Assembly: GCA_050180705.1 (NCBI GenBank)
Contig: JBFXDX010000011.1
Location: forward strand, 62,001-126,000
DNA: 64,000 nucleotides
Direction: 5' to 3'
Source of the DNA: SB25 sp050180705
GTDB lineage: Bacteria; Bacteroidota; Bacteroidia; Bacteroidales; Tenuifilaceae
Each line of letters opens with the position of its first letter. The stretch's first letter is position 1. The notes under the pieces are model-generated. The model saw nothing but the letters and a program-made list of their open reading frames with translations, was not told where the DNA came from and searched no databases. The position numbers and the translations under genes are program-made. Of the stretch, positions 1 to 9,000 are shown piece after piece.

Positions 1-357
1 TTTTCATGTTGTTAGATTCAAAATGTTATATACCAAAAACGATTTTAAATGCGTCTATTTTTTGTCGATAAACAAAAATATTAAAACCAAGTACCAAATG
101 GCAAAACAAACTGTTAAATACTCTGAATTTTTTTGACAAAATATATACTTCAAGGTTTAATGTTGGTGTTTTTCAGTATCAGCTAAGAATTCTTTTAAAA
201 TTTAGGTTAGTTGTAATACTTAGGCTTAATAATGCTGTTGTTAATAAATAATTAGATATTTTTGCCATGTCATATTGATTTTTAAAAGCTTTTAACCATT
301 TTTACTAATTCAAATAAATCAAGCGTTTAAATTTCTATAACCCTGAAAAACAGAAAA
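1..357. other. Intergenic leader upstream of purH
   Basis: AT-rich stretch with no convincing ORF, tRNA or terminator. It must contain the promoter of the purH-mre cluster. A possible -7 box TATTTTTG lies at 257-264, about 95 bases before the purH ATG. The nearest upstream TTG (238-240) is only 16 bases away, shorter than the 19 bases seen at better promoters in this window, so the promoter is tentative. I see no purine riboswitch-like conserved core. Confidence 0.5.
257..264 (+). promoter_or_regulatory. Possible -7 box for purH cluster
   Basis: TATTTTTG matches the Bacteroidota -7 consensus TAnnTTTG. No well-spaced -33 TTTG precedes it: TTG at 238-240 leaves a 16-base spacer. Assignment rests on the motif and its position upstream of purH only. 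Confidence 0.3.
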
Positions 358-1884
358 ATGAACGATTTTAAGCCCGTAAAAACTGCATTGATATCTGTTT
401 ATCACAAGGATAAACTCGACGAAATTGTAAAATTATTGCATAAGTACAATGTTAAAATTTACTCAACAGGAGGCACTCTCGATTTTATAAAAGGTTGTGG
501 TGTAGATGCTTTTCCGGTTGAGGGTTTAACTAGCTATCCGTCGATTCTTGGTGGTCGAGTTAAAACGCTTCATCCTAAAATTTTCGGAGGTATTCTTGCC
601 CGAAGAGATAACGAGAATGATCAATTCCAATTACAGGAGTATGAAATCCCTGAGATGGATCTGGTTATTGTAGATTTATATCCTTTTGAGCAAACTGTTG
701 CATCGGGAGCATCGGAACCAGAAATAATTGAGAAGATTGATATTGGTGGGGTTTCGTTGATTAGGGCTGCTGCCAAAAATTTCAAGGATGTTGTTATTGT
801 TTCGAATCGCAATCAGTATTCCGAAATTATCGAAATTATCGAAAATAATCACTGTTCAACAAATTTAGATCAACGAAAACGCTTCGCTGCTGAGGCTTTT
901 AGCACTACAGCGCATTACGATACAGCTATTTGTGGGTATTTCAATCGCGAATTTCCTCAGTCATCATTCAATAAAAGCATTGAGGGTTTAAATTCTCTTA
1001 GGTATGGCGAAAATCCACATCAAAAGGGTGAATTTTATGGCGATTTAGCATCGCATTTTGAGCAGTTACATGGCAAGGAGATTTCGTATAACAACCTACT
1101 AGACATTGATGCTGCGGTTAACTTGATAAAGGAGTTCGCCGATGCTACTGTGGCAATTTTAAAGCATAATAATGCTTGTGGTGTGGCAACTCGACAGAAT
1201 ATTAAGGAAGCTTGGATTGATGCTTTGGCTGGCGATCCAGTATCGGCATACGGTGGTGTGATTATTACGAACAGAGTCGTTGATATTGCTACTGCTGAAG
1301 AAATGAACAAGATCTTCTTTGAGGTTCTTATTGCTCCTGCATATAACGATGATGCTCTTGCTGTTCTTAAATCAAAGAAAAATAGGATTTTGTTGGTGAT
1401 GAAAGATTTTGAGTTACCTCAGCATACTTTCCGTACATTGCTAAATGGTGTATTGGTGCAGGAGCGCGACTCATACAAAGAAAAACAGGATGATTTAAAG
1501 GTTGTTTCCAATATTGCGCCAACACAGGCGCAAATTGATGATCTGCTTTTCGCAAATATCATTGTAAAGCATTCAAAATCGAATGCAATTGTTTTTGCAA
1601 AGAATAAGCAACTTATAGCGAGTGGTGTTGGACAAACCTCTCGTGTTGATGCTGTGAAGCAGGCCATTGATAAGGCTCATAATTTCAAATTTAGTCTAAA
1701 GGGAGCCGTTATGGCATCTGATGCATTTTTCCCATTTGCCGATAGTGTTGAGGAGGCCTATAAGGCAGGTGTCAATGCTGTAATACAGCCTGGAGGTTCG
1801 GTGAGAGATCAGGAAACTGTTGATTTCTGTAACAGCAACAATGTTGCAATGGTGGTAACAGGAGTAAGACATTTTAAACATTAA
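358..1884 (+). CDS. purH: Bifunctional AICAR formyltransferase / IMP cyclohydrolase
   Basis: Catalyses the last two steps of de novo IMP synthesis in the cytoplasm. The C-terminal domain formylates AICAR with 10-formyl-tetrahydrofolate, and the N-terminal MGS-like domain closes the ring. The 508-residue length is normal. The N-terminal 140 residues carry the MGS-like fold (STGGT near residue 36, GGRVKTLHPKIFGG near residue 64). The AICARFT domain shows SLRYGENPHQ, the ILKHNNACGVA stretch, and a late SDAFFPFADSVEEA motif near residue 455. ATG at 358 begins directly at the MGS domain. mreB begins 20 bases after the stop, so cotranscription with the cell-shape genes is likely; purH next to mreB is a familiar Bacteroidota arrangement. 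Confidence 0.97.
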   Translation: MNDFKPVKTALISVYHKDKLDEIVKLLHKYNVKIYSTGGTLDFIKGCGVDAFPVEGLTSYPSILGGRVKTLHPKIFGGILARRDNENDQFQLQEYEIPEMDLVIVDLYPFEQTVASGASEPEIIEKIDIGGVSLIRAAAKNFKDVVIVSNRNQYSEIIEIIENNHCSTNLDQRKRFAAEAFSTTAHYDTAICGYFNREFPQSSFNKSIEGLNSLRYGENPHQKGEFYGDLASHFEQLHGKEISYNNLLDIDAAVNLIKEFADATVAILKHNNACGVATRQNIKEAWIDALAGDPVSAYGGVIITNRVVDIATAEEMNKIFFEVLIAPAYNDDALAVLKSKKNRILLVMKDFELPQHTFRTLLNGVLVQERDSYKEKQDDLKVVSNIAPTQAQIDDLLFANIIVKHSKSNAIVFAKNKQLIASGVGQTSRVDAVKQAIDKAHNFKFSLKGAVMASDAFFPFADSVEEAYKAGVNAVIQPGGSVRDQETVDFCNSNNVAMVVTGVRHFKH

Positions 1885-1904
1885 AATCATAATATTCTTA
1901 AGAT

Positions 1905-2927
1905 ATGGGACTTTTTTCATTTTTGACACAGGAGTTGGCTATCGATCTGGGGACAGCCAATACTATTATTCTTTACCACGACAAAATTGTGGTGGATCAA
2001 CCTTCGATTGTTGCTATTGATCAGTCGACATCAAAGATGATTGCGATTGGCGAAGAAGCTCGTGCAATGCATGGAAAAACCCATGAAAATATTAAGACTA
2101 TTCGTCCTTTGCGCGATGGGGTAATTGCCGACTTTAACGCTGCCGAGCAAATGATTCGTGGAATGATCAAAATGATCAACACCAAGAATATGGTATTTAC
2201 TCCGTCGTTAAGAATGGTTATTGGTATTCCTAGCGGTAGTACCGAGGTTGAGATTCGTGCGGTTCGCGACTCCTCCGAGCACGCTGGTGGACGCGATGTG
2301 TATTTGATTTATGAGCCAATGGCTGCTGCACTTGGAATTGGGTTAGATGTTTTGGCGCCAGAAGGAAGCATGGTTGTTGATATTGGAGGTGGTACTACAG
2401 AGATTGCTGTTATTGCTCTTGGCGGTATTGTTTGCAATAAATCGGTTCGTATTGCCGGAGACGGATTTACATCCGATATTCAGGCCTATATGAGACATCA
2501 ACATAATGTTAAAATTGGAGAGCGTACAGCCGAAGACATTAAAATTGAGGTTGGATCTGCATTGCCCGATTTGGACACTCCACCTGCCGATTTTATTGTT
2601 CGTGGGCCAAATCTTATGACGGCACTTCCAATTGAGGTTCCTGTTTCGTATCAGGAGATTGCTTACTGCTTGGATAAATCGTTATCGAAAATAGAGTCTG
2701 CTATTTTTAATGTGTTGGAACAAACTCCTCCAGAACTTTATGCAGACATCGTTCAAAAGGGTATATACCTTGCAGGTGGTGGCGCATTGCTTCGTGGTTT
2801 GGATAAGAGACTTTCCGAAAAGGTTAATATTCCTTTCCATGTTGCCGAAGATCCATTGCATGCAGTTGCCCGTGGAACTGGTATTGCATTAAAGAATGTG
2901 GATAGGTTCCCATTCTTGATGCGTTAG
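1905..2927 (+). CDS. mreB: Rod shape-determining actin homologue MreB
   Basis: Bacterial actin that polymerises on the inner membrane and directs the elongasome (MreC, MreD, RodA, PBP2). The 340 residues match the family length. Visible nucleotide-binding elements are the N-terminal phosphate-1 loop (AIDLGTANT, near residue 12), the phosphate-2 loop (VVDIGGGTTEIAV, near residue 157) and the C-terminal adenosine motif (LAGGGALLRGLD, near residue 290). The short hydrophobic N-terminus (GLFSFLTQ) fits a membrane-contacting segment. It is the first of five consecutive shape genes. Confidence 0.97.
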   Translation: MGLFSFLTQELAIDLGTANTIILYHDKIVVDQPSIVAIDQSTSKMIAIGEEARAMHGKTHENIKTIRPLRDGVIADFNAAEQMIRGMIKMINTKNMVFTPSLRMVIGIPSGSTEVEIRAVRDSSEHAGGRDVYLIYEPMAAALGIGLDVLAPEGSMVVDIGGGTTEIAVIALGGIVCNKSVRIAGDGFTSDIQAYMRHQHNVKIGERTAEDIKIEVGSALPDLDTPPADFIVRGPNLMTALPIEVPVSYQEIAYCLDKSLSKIESAIFNVLEQTPPELYADIVQKGIYLAGGGALLRGLDKRLSEKVNIPFHVAEDPLHAVARGTGIALKNVDRFPFLMR

Positions 2928-2986
2928 TAGATATAGTGAAAATCGATATCTCTACTCATTGCGAGTAGAGGGTTTAAAGTAAGCTA

Positions 2987-3817
2987 ATGAATAATATTAT
3001 TCGATTCCTTGAACGGTTTCACTTTGTAATCTTATTCATCCTACTATTTGTGGTTTCTATGGCGATGTATCTCGATACAACGTACTATCAGAAAGCACAA
3101 GTGGGACGATTAACCAAAGGTATTTCGGGTGTTGTTGCTGGCCAGTTTAGTAACATTGGCCAGTATATGAATTTAAAGCGTTCGAATATTGAGTTGACAC
3201 TAGAGAACGTGGCTCTTCGAAATGAAATTGAACGATTACGAAGTACACTTGATGATAAAGGGATTACGCCTCATATAGATAGTTTACATGGTGCAAGGTA
3301 CCTGTACATTCCTGCACGTGTAGTGAATAATAGTATTAGTCATCAGCATAATTTTATTACGCTCAACGTAGGTTCCAACGAGGGTATCGATAATGGAATG
3401 GGGGTTATCACGAATGATGGGGTTGTAGGTGTTGTGGCTTCGGTCTCTCGCGATTTTTGTACAGTCATTTCTCTGTTAAATTTGGATCTTAAGGTTTCGG
3501 CTAAACACCATAAGTCAGGTGTATTTGGATCTCTTTCTTGGGATGGCTTGAAATATCGAGAGGTCGTGCTTCGCGATGTTCCGTTGCATGTTGATATTAC
3601 AGCAGGGGATACAGTGGTTACCAGTGGTTACTCGGCCATTTTTCCTCGTAATATTCCACTGGGAACTGTTTCTGAGTTTCATAAAAAGGATGGAAGTTTC
3701 TTTACCATTAGAGTTTCGTTGCTATCGGATTTTAAACGATTAGATCATGTATATGTGGTAAAATCGTTCGATAAACCGGAAATTACCAAACTTGAAATAA
3801 AAAACAGCAATGATTAA
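2987..3817 (+). CDS. mreC: Cell shape-determining protein MreC
   Basis: Bitopic inner-membrane protein of the elongasome whose periplasmic beta-rich domain activates PBP2. There is one transmembrane helix near residues 12-30, then a coiled coil near residues 60-92 (ELTLENVALRNEIERLRSTLDD), then the MreC beta-barrel domains (residues ~95-265, with GSNEGIDNGMGVITNDGVVGVV). Length 276 aa is typical of Bacteroidota. It starts 59 bases after mreB and overlaps mreD by 8 bases, indicating tight cotranscription. Confidence 0.93.
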   Translation: MNNIIRFLERFHFVILFILLFVVSMAMYLDTTYYQKAQVGRLTKGISGVVAGQFSNIGQYMNLKRSNIELTLENVALRNEIERLRSTLDDKGITPHIDSLHGARYLYIPARVVNNSISHQHNFITLNVGSNEGIDNGMGVITNDGVVGVVASVSRDFCTVISLLNLDLKVSAKHHKSGVFGSLSWDGLKYREVVLRDVPLHVDITAGDTVVTSGYSAIFPRNIPLGTVSEFHKKDGSFFTIRVSLLSDFKRLDHVYVVKSFDKPEITKLEIKNSND

Positions 3818-4319
3818 AGAGTTACCTCGGTATTTGTTACTTTTTGTAGTGCTGATAGCTTTACAGATATTTGTTTTGAATAATATCAATTTGGGAGGCT
3901 ATATCAATCCTTACATTTATATTCTGTTTATTCTGCTTTTACCGTTTAGTATTCCAGGTTGGTTGTTGCTGGTTATTGGATTTATCACTGGCTTTGCTGT
4001 CGATTACTCCATGAATACGCTTGGATTGCATACATCTGCAACTCTTGTTCTATCATTTGTTCGTCCTTTTGTACTATCATGGATGAGTTATCGTGATGAT
4101 TTGAATAGATTCGATTCTCCAGGTATTGGAAATAGTGGTGTTGAGTGGTTTGTTCGTTATGTTCTCATAATGGTTTTTATCCATCACTTTACGTTGTTTA
4201 TTTTCGAGACTTTCTCGTTTTATCATTTTCATATGACTTTACTCAGGATATTGTTGAGTTCCTTGGTTACTTCATTTTTCATTGTAATACTTGAGTTGTT
4301 ACGCTCGGGTAGAAAGTAG
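3810..4319 (+). CDS. mreD: Rod shape-determining membrane protein MreD
   Basis: Small multi-pass inner-membrane component of the elongasome (169 aa, about five predicted helices). Sequence conservation in this family is low, so the call rests on size, hydrophobicity and position between mreC and the PBP2 gene. It overlaps mreC by 8 bases, and its end abuts the PBP2 start. A family-typical hydrophobic segment with an internal Asp (FITGFAVDYSMNTLGLHTSA, near residues 55-74) is visible. Confidence 0.9.
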   Translation: MIKELPRYLLLFVVLIALQIFVLNNINLGGYINPYIYILFILLLPFSIPGWLLLVIGFITGFAVDYSMNTLGLHTSATLVLSFVRPFVLSWMSYRDDLNRFDSPGIGNSGVEWFVRYVLIMVFIHHFTLFIFETFSFYHFHMTLLRILLSSLVTSFFIVILELLRSGRK

Positions 4320-4326
4320 GTTTGCT

Positions 4327-6180
4327 GTGCAGTTAAATATAACAACAGATAAAAAGTATATTGTTTCGGGGATCATAATCCTTGCATTTGCAATTCTTGT
4401 TATAAAGTTATTCTACATTCAGGTTGTCGACAGTTCCTATAAGTTTTCGGCAAACAACAACGTATTGCGCTATATCACTCAATATCCAGCGCGAGGTCTT
4501 ATTTACGATAGAGATGGAAAATTGGTTGTTGCTAATCAGGTTGTTTACGATTTGATGATTGTCAAAAATCAGGTTAAGCCTTTTGATACCTTGGAGTTTG
4601 CAACAATGCTTGGACTTACTGTCGATCAGATTAAGGATGCATTTGTACAGATAAAGAAGCAGAAAGGCTATTCCCCTCGTAAATCGGTAGTTTTGCTAAA
4701 GCAGTTGCCCGATTCATCGTATGCTCGTTTACAGGAAGTTCTATATAAATATCAAGGGTTCGAGGTGCAGCCTCGTACTGTTCGTACGTATCCACATCCT
4801 ATGGCAGGACATTTATTTGGCTATGTAGGTGAGGTTGATGAGTCTGTTATTAAGAAGCAACCTTACTATCAGACTGGAGATTATATAGGAATTACCGGAA
4901 TTGAAAAGTATTATGAGAAAGAGTTGCGTGGCACAAAGGGTGTAAATATTTTCATGGTTGATGTACACAATCGTATTAAAGGATCATACGAAGAGGGGAG
5001 ATATGACTCTATTGCAAAAGTTGGGCAGAATTTGACTTGTACTATCGATGCCGATTTGCAGGAATACGGCGAGAAGTTGATGGTTAATAAAATTGGAAGT
5101 ATTGTTGCCATTGAACCCAAAACTGGTGAGGTTTTAGCAATGATTTCTAGTCCATCCTATAATCCTGAACTTCTTATTGGACGTGATAGAGCCGATAATT
5201 TTAGAATGCTGCAGAACGATTCATTAAAGCCAATATTTAATAGGGCAATTATGGCATTGTATCCTCCTGGTTCCACATTTAAGGTTGTAAATGCTCTTAT
5301 TGGACTTCAGGAAGGAGTGGTTTCTCCGGGTACTCGTTATCCTTGTCAAGGTGGATATCCTATTGGTCGTGGTGTTGGTTGCCATCATCACGCATCACCT
5401 CTGAATTTGGAACAGTCAATTGCAGCGTCGTGCAATGCTTACTATTGTTATGTTTTTAGAAGTATTATCGATGATAATAAGTTCAGTTCTATCGAAGATG
5501 GATTCTCTAATTGGAAATCGCATGTGGAGTCTTTTGGATATGGAAACCGTTTAGGGATAGATCTTCCCAATGAATTAAAAGGTACAGTGCCTTCTGTAAA
5601 TTTTTATAACAGGTATTTTAGAAAGGGAGGCTGGAATTCCTTAACCATTATTTCGTTGTCAATTGGTCAGGGTGAGTTATTGGTAACTCCATTGCAGATG
5701 GCAAACTTGGTTTCAACAATTGCTAATAGAGGCTATTATCGCACTCCTCATATTATAAAACAGATTGAGGGGGTGCCATCTATTGATACAAGATTTGACG
5801 AAAAACATACTACCTCGATAGATTCAACATGGTTCAAGTATATAATTGAGGGCATGGATTTAGCCGTAAATTGTGAGCCTGGAGGTGGTGGAACTGCTCG
5901 GATTGCTGCTTTACCCGATATCAGAATTTGTGGTAAAACAGGAACATCGCAAAATCCGCACGGTGAGGATCACTCTGTGTTTTTTGCCTTTGCTCCTAAA
6001 GATGATCCTAAAATTGCAATTGCAGTATATGTCGAGAACGCAGGATTTGGTGCAACTTGGGCAGCTCCAATTGCTAGCTTAATGATTGAGAAATATTTGA
6101 AAGATAGTATTTCTCGTCCAGGTCTAGAAAACTATATTTTACAAGCAAACCTATTAGATCGTCGTGGAAAGAAGAAGTAA
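4327..6180 (+). CDS. mrdA: Penicillin-binding protein 2, elongasome transpeptidase
   Basis: Class B PBP that crosslinks peptidoglycan during lateral growth with RodA. Reading from GTG 4327 gives 617 aa. There is one N-terminal transmembrane helix (residues ~12-32), a dimerisation/pedestal domain, and a transpeptidase domain with the catalytic SxxK (STFK, 316-319), SxN (SCN, 368-370) and KTG (537-539, followed by TSQ). The frame is open back to a TTG at 4291, but that would overlap mreD by 29 bases and add a charged tail ahead of the membrane helix. GTG 4327, 8 bases after the mreD stop, is preferred. No ATG lies near either position. Confidence 0.93.
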   Translation: MQLNITTDKKYIVSGIIILAFAILVIKLFYIQVVDSSYKFSANNNVLRYITQYPARGLIYDRDGKLVVANQVVYDLMIVKNQVKPFDTLEFATMLGLTVDQIKDAFVQIKKQKGYSPRKSVVLLKQLPDSSYARLQEVLYKYQGFEVQPRTVRTYPHPMAGHLFGYVGEVDESVIKKQPYYQTGDYIGITGIEKYYEKELRGTKGVNIFMVDVHNRIKGSYEEGRYDSIAKVGQNLTCTIDADLQEYGEKLMVNKIGSIVAIEPKTGEVLAMISSPSYNPELLIGRDRADNFRMLQNDSLKPIFNRAIMALYPPGSTFKVVNALIGLQEGVVSPGTRYPCQGGYPIGRGVGCHHHASPLNLEQSIAASCNAYYCYVFRSIIDDNKFSSIEDGFSNWKSHVESFGYGNRLGIDLPNELKGTVPSVNFYNRYFRKGGWNSLTIISLSIGQGELLVTPLQMANLVSTIANRGYYRTPHIIKQIEGVPSIDTRFDEKHTTSIDSTWFKYIIEGMDLAVNCEPGGGGTARIAALPDIRICGKTGTSQNPHGEDHSVFFAFAPKDDPKIAIAVYVENAGFGATWAAPIASLMIEKYLKDSISRPGLENYILQANLLDRRGKKK

Positions 6181-7582
6181 GATAATAGATAATCTCGATT
6201 GGACATCAATCTTTATATACATCCTGCTAGTTTTTATGGGATGGATGAATATTTATGCTGCGGTTTATAGTGAGGAGCATAGTAGTATTCTGGATTTTAG
6301 CCAAAGGTATGGGAAGCAACTCGTTTGGATTGGTTTTGCTTTTATTATTGCGATTGTGGTAATGCTTAGCGACAGTAAAATTTATGTTGTCTTTTCGTAT
6401 ATCATATATGGGCTGGTTATAGCCTTACTTATGTCAACCTTAGTGTTTGGAAAGGTTGTAAATGCCTCTAAATCTTGGATTCAAATTGGATCTTTTGGAT
6501 TGCAGCCTGCTGAGTTTGCCAAGTTTGCCACAGTGCTAGCTTTGGCTAAGTTGATGGGGCCATATGGGTTTAAGTTGAATAATCTTACATCGTATATTAA
6601 GGCAGGTCTAATAATCGCATTGCCTGCAGGAATTATTTTACTACAGAACGATACAGGTTCTGCATTGGTTTTCGGTTCTTTTATATTGATTCTTTATCGC
6701 GAGGGTTTGCCTGGCTGGATTCTTGCTTTTCTTGCATTCTTGGTTGGCCTTTTTATTGTGACATTAATGTTCAGCCCAATCCTTGTGATGGTTCTTCTTT
6801 ATGTTGGAACAGTTCTAGCCTTTGCATTGCAAACTCGTAGATACAAGGATGCTATAAGATTAACTGTAGCCATTGGTGGTATTGGGTTGCTAATGTATCT
6901 TACAGCTGAATTGCTTGACTTTAAAATAAAAAGTTCATATTATTTTATTTTTCCAATTGTTATTGGAATTGTAATTTCTTTGATCTATGGTTTTTTAGCA
7001 CATTTTCGACAGGCATACCTTTGGATAGCATTTCTAACTGTTTCAATTTTTTTCTCATTATCTACGGGGCACGTTTTTCAGAATATTCTCGATGTTCACC
7101 ATCAAAAGCGTATTTATGATTTGCTGGGTATTGAATCCGATCCGCTGGGTTGGGGCTATAACGTTAATCAATCCAAAATCGCAATTGGTTCTGGCGGATT
7201 TATAGGAAAGGGCTATCTGTCTGGAACTCAAACTAAGTATAATTTTGTTCCAGAACAAAGTACCGATTTTATCTTCTGTACGGTAGGAGAGGAGTGGGGC
7301 TTTTTGGGTTCTACAGTTATTCTTGGCTTATTCCTTTATCTGTTGATACGCTTGATAAGAATAGCAGAACGTCAACGCGAGGGTTTTGCTAGGGTGTATG
7401 GTTACGGAGTTGTCTCAATTCTATTTTTTCATATTGTGGTGAATGTGGGAATGACCATTGGTGTTTTCCCAGTGATTGGAATTCCGTTGCCTTTTTTTAG
7501 CTATGGGGGATCTTCGCTTTGGGCATTCACAATACTACTATTTATTTTACTAAAGTTCGATTCCGATAGGTTTGGTCATTAA
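6164..7582 (+). CDS. rodA: Peptidoglycan glycosyltransferase RodA (SEDS family)
   Basis: SEDS-family polymerase that makes glycan strands from lipid II together with PBP2. The 472-residue protein has about ten or more transmembrane helices and the family signatures: KSWIQIGSFGLQPAEFAK (residues ~103-120), a LLQNDTGSALVF motif with the conserved Asp, VPEQSTDFIFCTVGEEWGF, and the C-terminal PFFSYGGSSLW. It is longer than the E. coli enzyme (~370 aa) because of additional helices in the middle, common in Bacteroidota. The start is GTG 6164, 17 bases inside the PBP2 gene. The 3' end overlaps the convergent ACP phosphodiesterase gene by 4 bases. Confidence 0.94.
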   Translation: MERRSKIIDNLDWTSIFIYILLVFMGWMNIYAAVYSEEHSSILDFSQRYGKQLVWIGFAFIIAIVVMLSDSKIYVVFSYIIYGLVIALLMSTLVFGKVVNASKSWIQIGSFGLQPAEFAKFATVLALAKLMGPYGFKLNNLTSYIKAGLIIALPAGIILLQNDTGSALVFGSFILILYREGLPGWILAFLAFLVGLFIVTLMFSPILVMVLLYVGTVLAFALQTRRYKDAIRLTVAIGGIGLLMYLTAELLDFKIKSSYYFIFPIVIGIVISLIYGFLAHFRQAYLWIAFLTVSIFFSLSTGHVFQNILDVHHQKRIYDLLGIESDPLGWGYNVNQSKIAIGSGGFIGKGYLSGTQTKYNFVPEQSTDFIFCTVGEEWGFLGSTVILGLFLYLLIRLIRIAERQREGFARVYGYGVVSILFFHIVVNVGMTIGVFPVIGIPLPFFSYGGSSLWAFTILLFILLKFDSDRFGH

Positions 7583-8169
7583 CCTAGGGTAATCTCATAC
7601 TCATTTATCGATAAATTTATTAGATCTGCAAAAAGCAGATTGAAATGGGTTTTATATATGTCTATGTTTTCGGTGAGCTGCTCTATAGCATAGTCGGTTT
7701 TGCTTGGCAGGGTTGTGTGGTTCGACATTATCTCCAATGCTCGATGAATTCCTTCGGTCGATTTATATGAGTATAGTCGGTTACTCTGTATCATAAATGG
7801 TAGAAAACGTCGAACTTCTGGAGGTAGAAGATGATGTTGCTGCAGCATTTGCATATAAAAGGTTCTGGTAAAATTCTTAAGATTTCGGTGAGAATAATTC
7901 TCCCATTCATTGGCAAGTATATGATCGAACAAAACATCGGTTACAACACCCGCATATCGACCATATGCAGGTTTGAGTAATTCTTTGCAAATTCTAGTTG
8001 AAGGATGATTATCGGTTAAAGAATCAATCGCCCTGTGTAATTTTATTCCTGTTTGAACTTTCGCAGGGTATTGGTCAAAGCGTTTTCCTTTGATGTAATC
8101 GCCTATAAAATTTCCGAGCCTAATTTCAATATCATTTCCCGATAAATATAGATGAGCAAGAAAGTTCAT
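7579..8169 (-). CDS. Acyl carrier protein phosphodiesterase family protein
   Basis: Member of the AcpH/YajB-type family (DUF479), which hydrolyses the 4'-phosphopantetheine link of holo-ACP. The 196-residue length fits. The conserved N-terminus MNFLAHLYLSG, the FIGDYIKG motif (residues ~23-30), the HRAIDSLTDNHP segment (residues ~46-57) and the DVLFDHILANEW motif (residues ~79-90) are all present; these carry the Asp/His metal ligands of the HD-like fold. It is the last gene of a leftward trio, 16 bases after lpxH, and convergent with rodA (stop codons share TTAA). Biochemical activity in Bacteroidota homologues is inferred from family. Confidence 0.85.
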   Translation of the reverse strand: MNFLAHLYLSGNDIEIRLGNFIGDYIKGKRFDQYPAKVQTGIKLHRAIDSLTDNHPSTRICKELLKPAYGRYAGVVTDVLFDHILANEWENYSHRNLKNFTRTFYMQMLQQHHLLPPEVRRFLPFMIQSNRLYSYKSTEGIHRALEIMSNHTTLPSKTDYAIEQLTENIDIYKTHFNLLFADLINLSINEYEITLG

Positions 8170-8185
8170 TGCAGATTGATTTAGT

Positions 8186-8968
8186 TTAAAGTTTTACTAA
8201 ATCAATAACATCATCGGGTTGGTTTTGGTTGTATCGCATTAGTTTAAAAGTTTCACCATCCCAAACCGAGTATGTATTACTTACTAGCCAATCGCCTAAA
8301 ACAATTAGATTGGAATTTTTCGCGAGACGGTGAATTATTGGAGAATGCCAATGTCCGTAAATGAAAAAATCGAAGTGCTCTTTATCTAGAGTTATTCTGG
8401 AGAATTTTGTGATTTGCTCGTCCTCTCCTCTGAATTGATGCGTTATTTCCTTAGAGTAACGGCTGCTAACGCTCCACTGATTTCCAAACCATAGCGAAAA
8501 GTTTGGATGAATCTTCGAAAACATCCACTGCAGGGTTGGACTGGTAAAGATTCCTTTTAGTAGTTTATAGCCGGGATCGCCAGGGCCAAGTCCATCGCCG
8601 TGAGCTAATAGGAATCTTTTACCGTAAAACTCCTTGGTTATTGGTTGACGGTGTACTTCAACACCTAGCTCTTTCGGAAAATAGTCGAACATCCAAACGT
8701 CATGATTTCCTGTGAAAAAATGCACGGGAATTCCGCTATCTACCATGTCGGCAATTCGGCCTAAGAAACGAGTGTATCCTTTGGGGATTACACGTCGGTA
8801 CTCAAACCAAAAATCAAAAATATCACCTAAAAGATATAGTTCTGCAACATCATCCCGAATGCTGTCGAGCCACGAGTTGAATAACTTTTCGCGGGGTAAA
8901 CTTTCTTTAAGGTTGGGTAACCCTAAATGCAAATCCGATGCAAAGTATATTTTCTTATTTTCGGACAT
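8186..8968 (-). CDS. lpxH: UDP-2,3-diacylglucosamine diphosphatase (LpxH type)
   Basis: Calcineurin-like metallophosphoesterase that removes UMP from UDP-2,3-diacylglucosamine in lipid A synthesis. The 260-residue protein has all metal-binding motifs in order: SDLHLG (residues ~11-16), LGDIFDFWFEYR (~47-58), FTGNHDVW (~85-92), LAHGDGL (~120-126) and YGHWHSP (~204-210). The FWFEYR and GDGLGPGDPGYK segments are characteristic of LpxH rather than generic phosphoesterases. It lies between a thioredoxin-fold lipoprotein gene (32 bases upstream) and the ACP phosphodiesterase gene, probably one leftward transcript. Confidence 0.88.
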   Translation of the reverse strand: MSENKKIYFASDLHLGLPNLKESLPREKLFNSWLDSIRDDVAELYLLGDIFDFWFEYRRVIPKGYTRFLGRIADMVDSGIPVHFFTGNHDVWMFDYFPKELGVEVHRQPITKEFYGKRFLLAHGDGLGPGDPGYKLLKGIFTSPTLQWMFSKIHPNFSLWFGNQWSVSSRYSKEITHQFRGEDEQITKFSRITLDKEHFDFFIYGHWHSPIIHRLAKNSNLIVLGDWLVSNTYSVWDGETFKLMRYNQNQPDDVIDLVKL

Positions 8969-9000
8969 TTTCTGTTTTCGAAGAAATCGACTTTACTATA

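Noticed and set aside
124..160. TTGACA at about 135-140 with TATACT nearby as a sigma70 promoter
   Set aside because: The spacing is only about 5 bases, and Bacteroidota vegetative promoters use TAnnTTTG.
4291..4326. TTG start for PBP2 at 4291
   Set aside because: It overlaps mreD by 29 bases and adds a hydrophilic tail not needed by the family; GTG 4327 is closer to the membrane helix.
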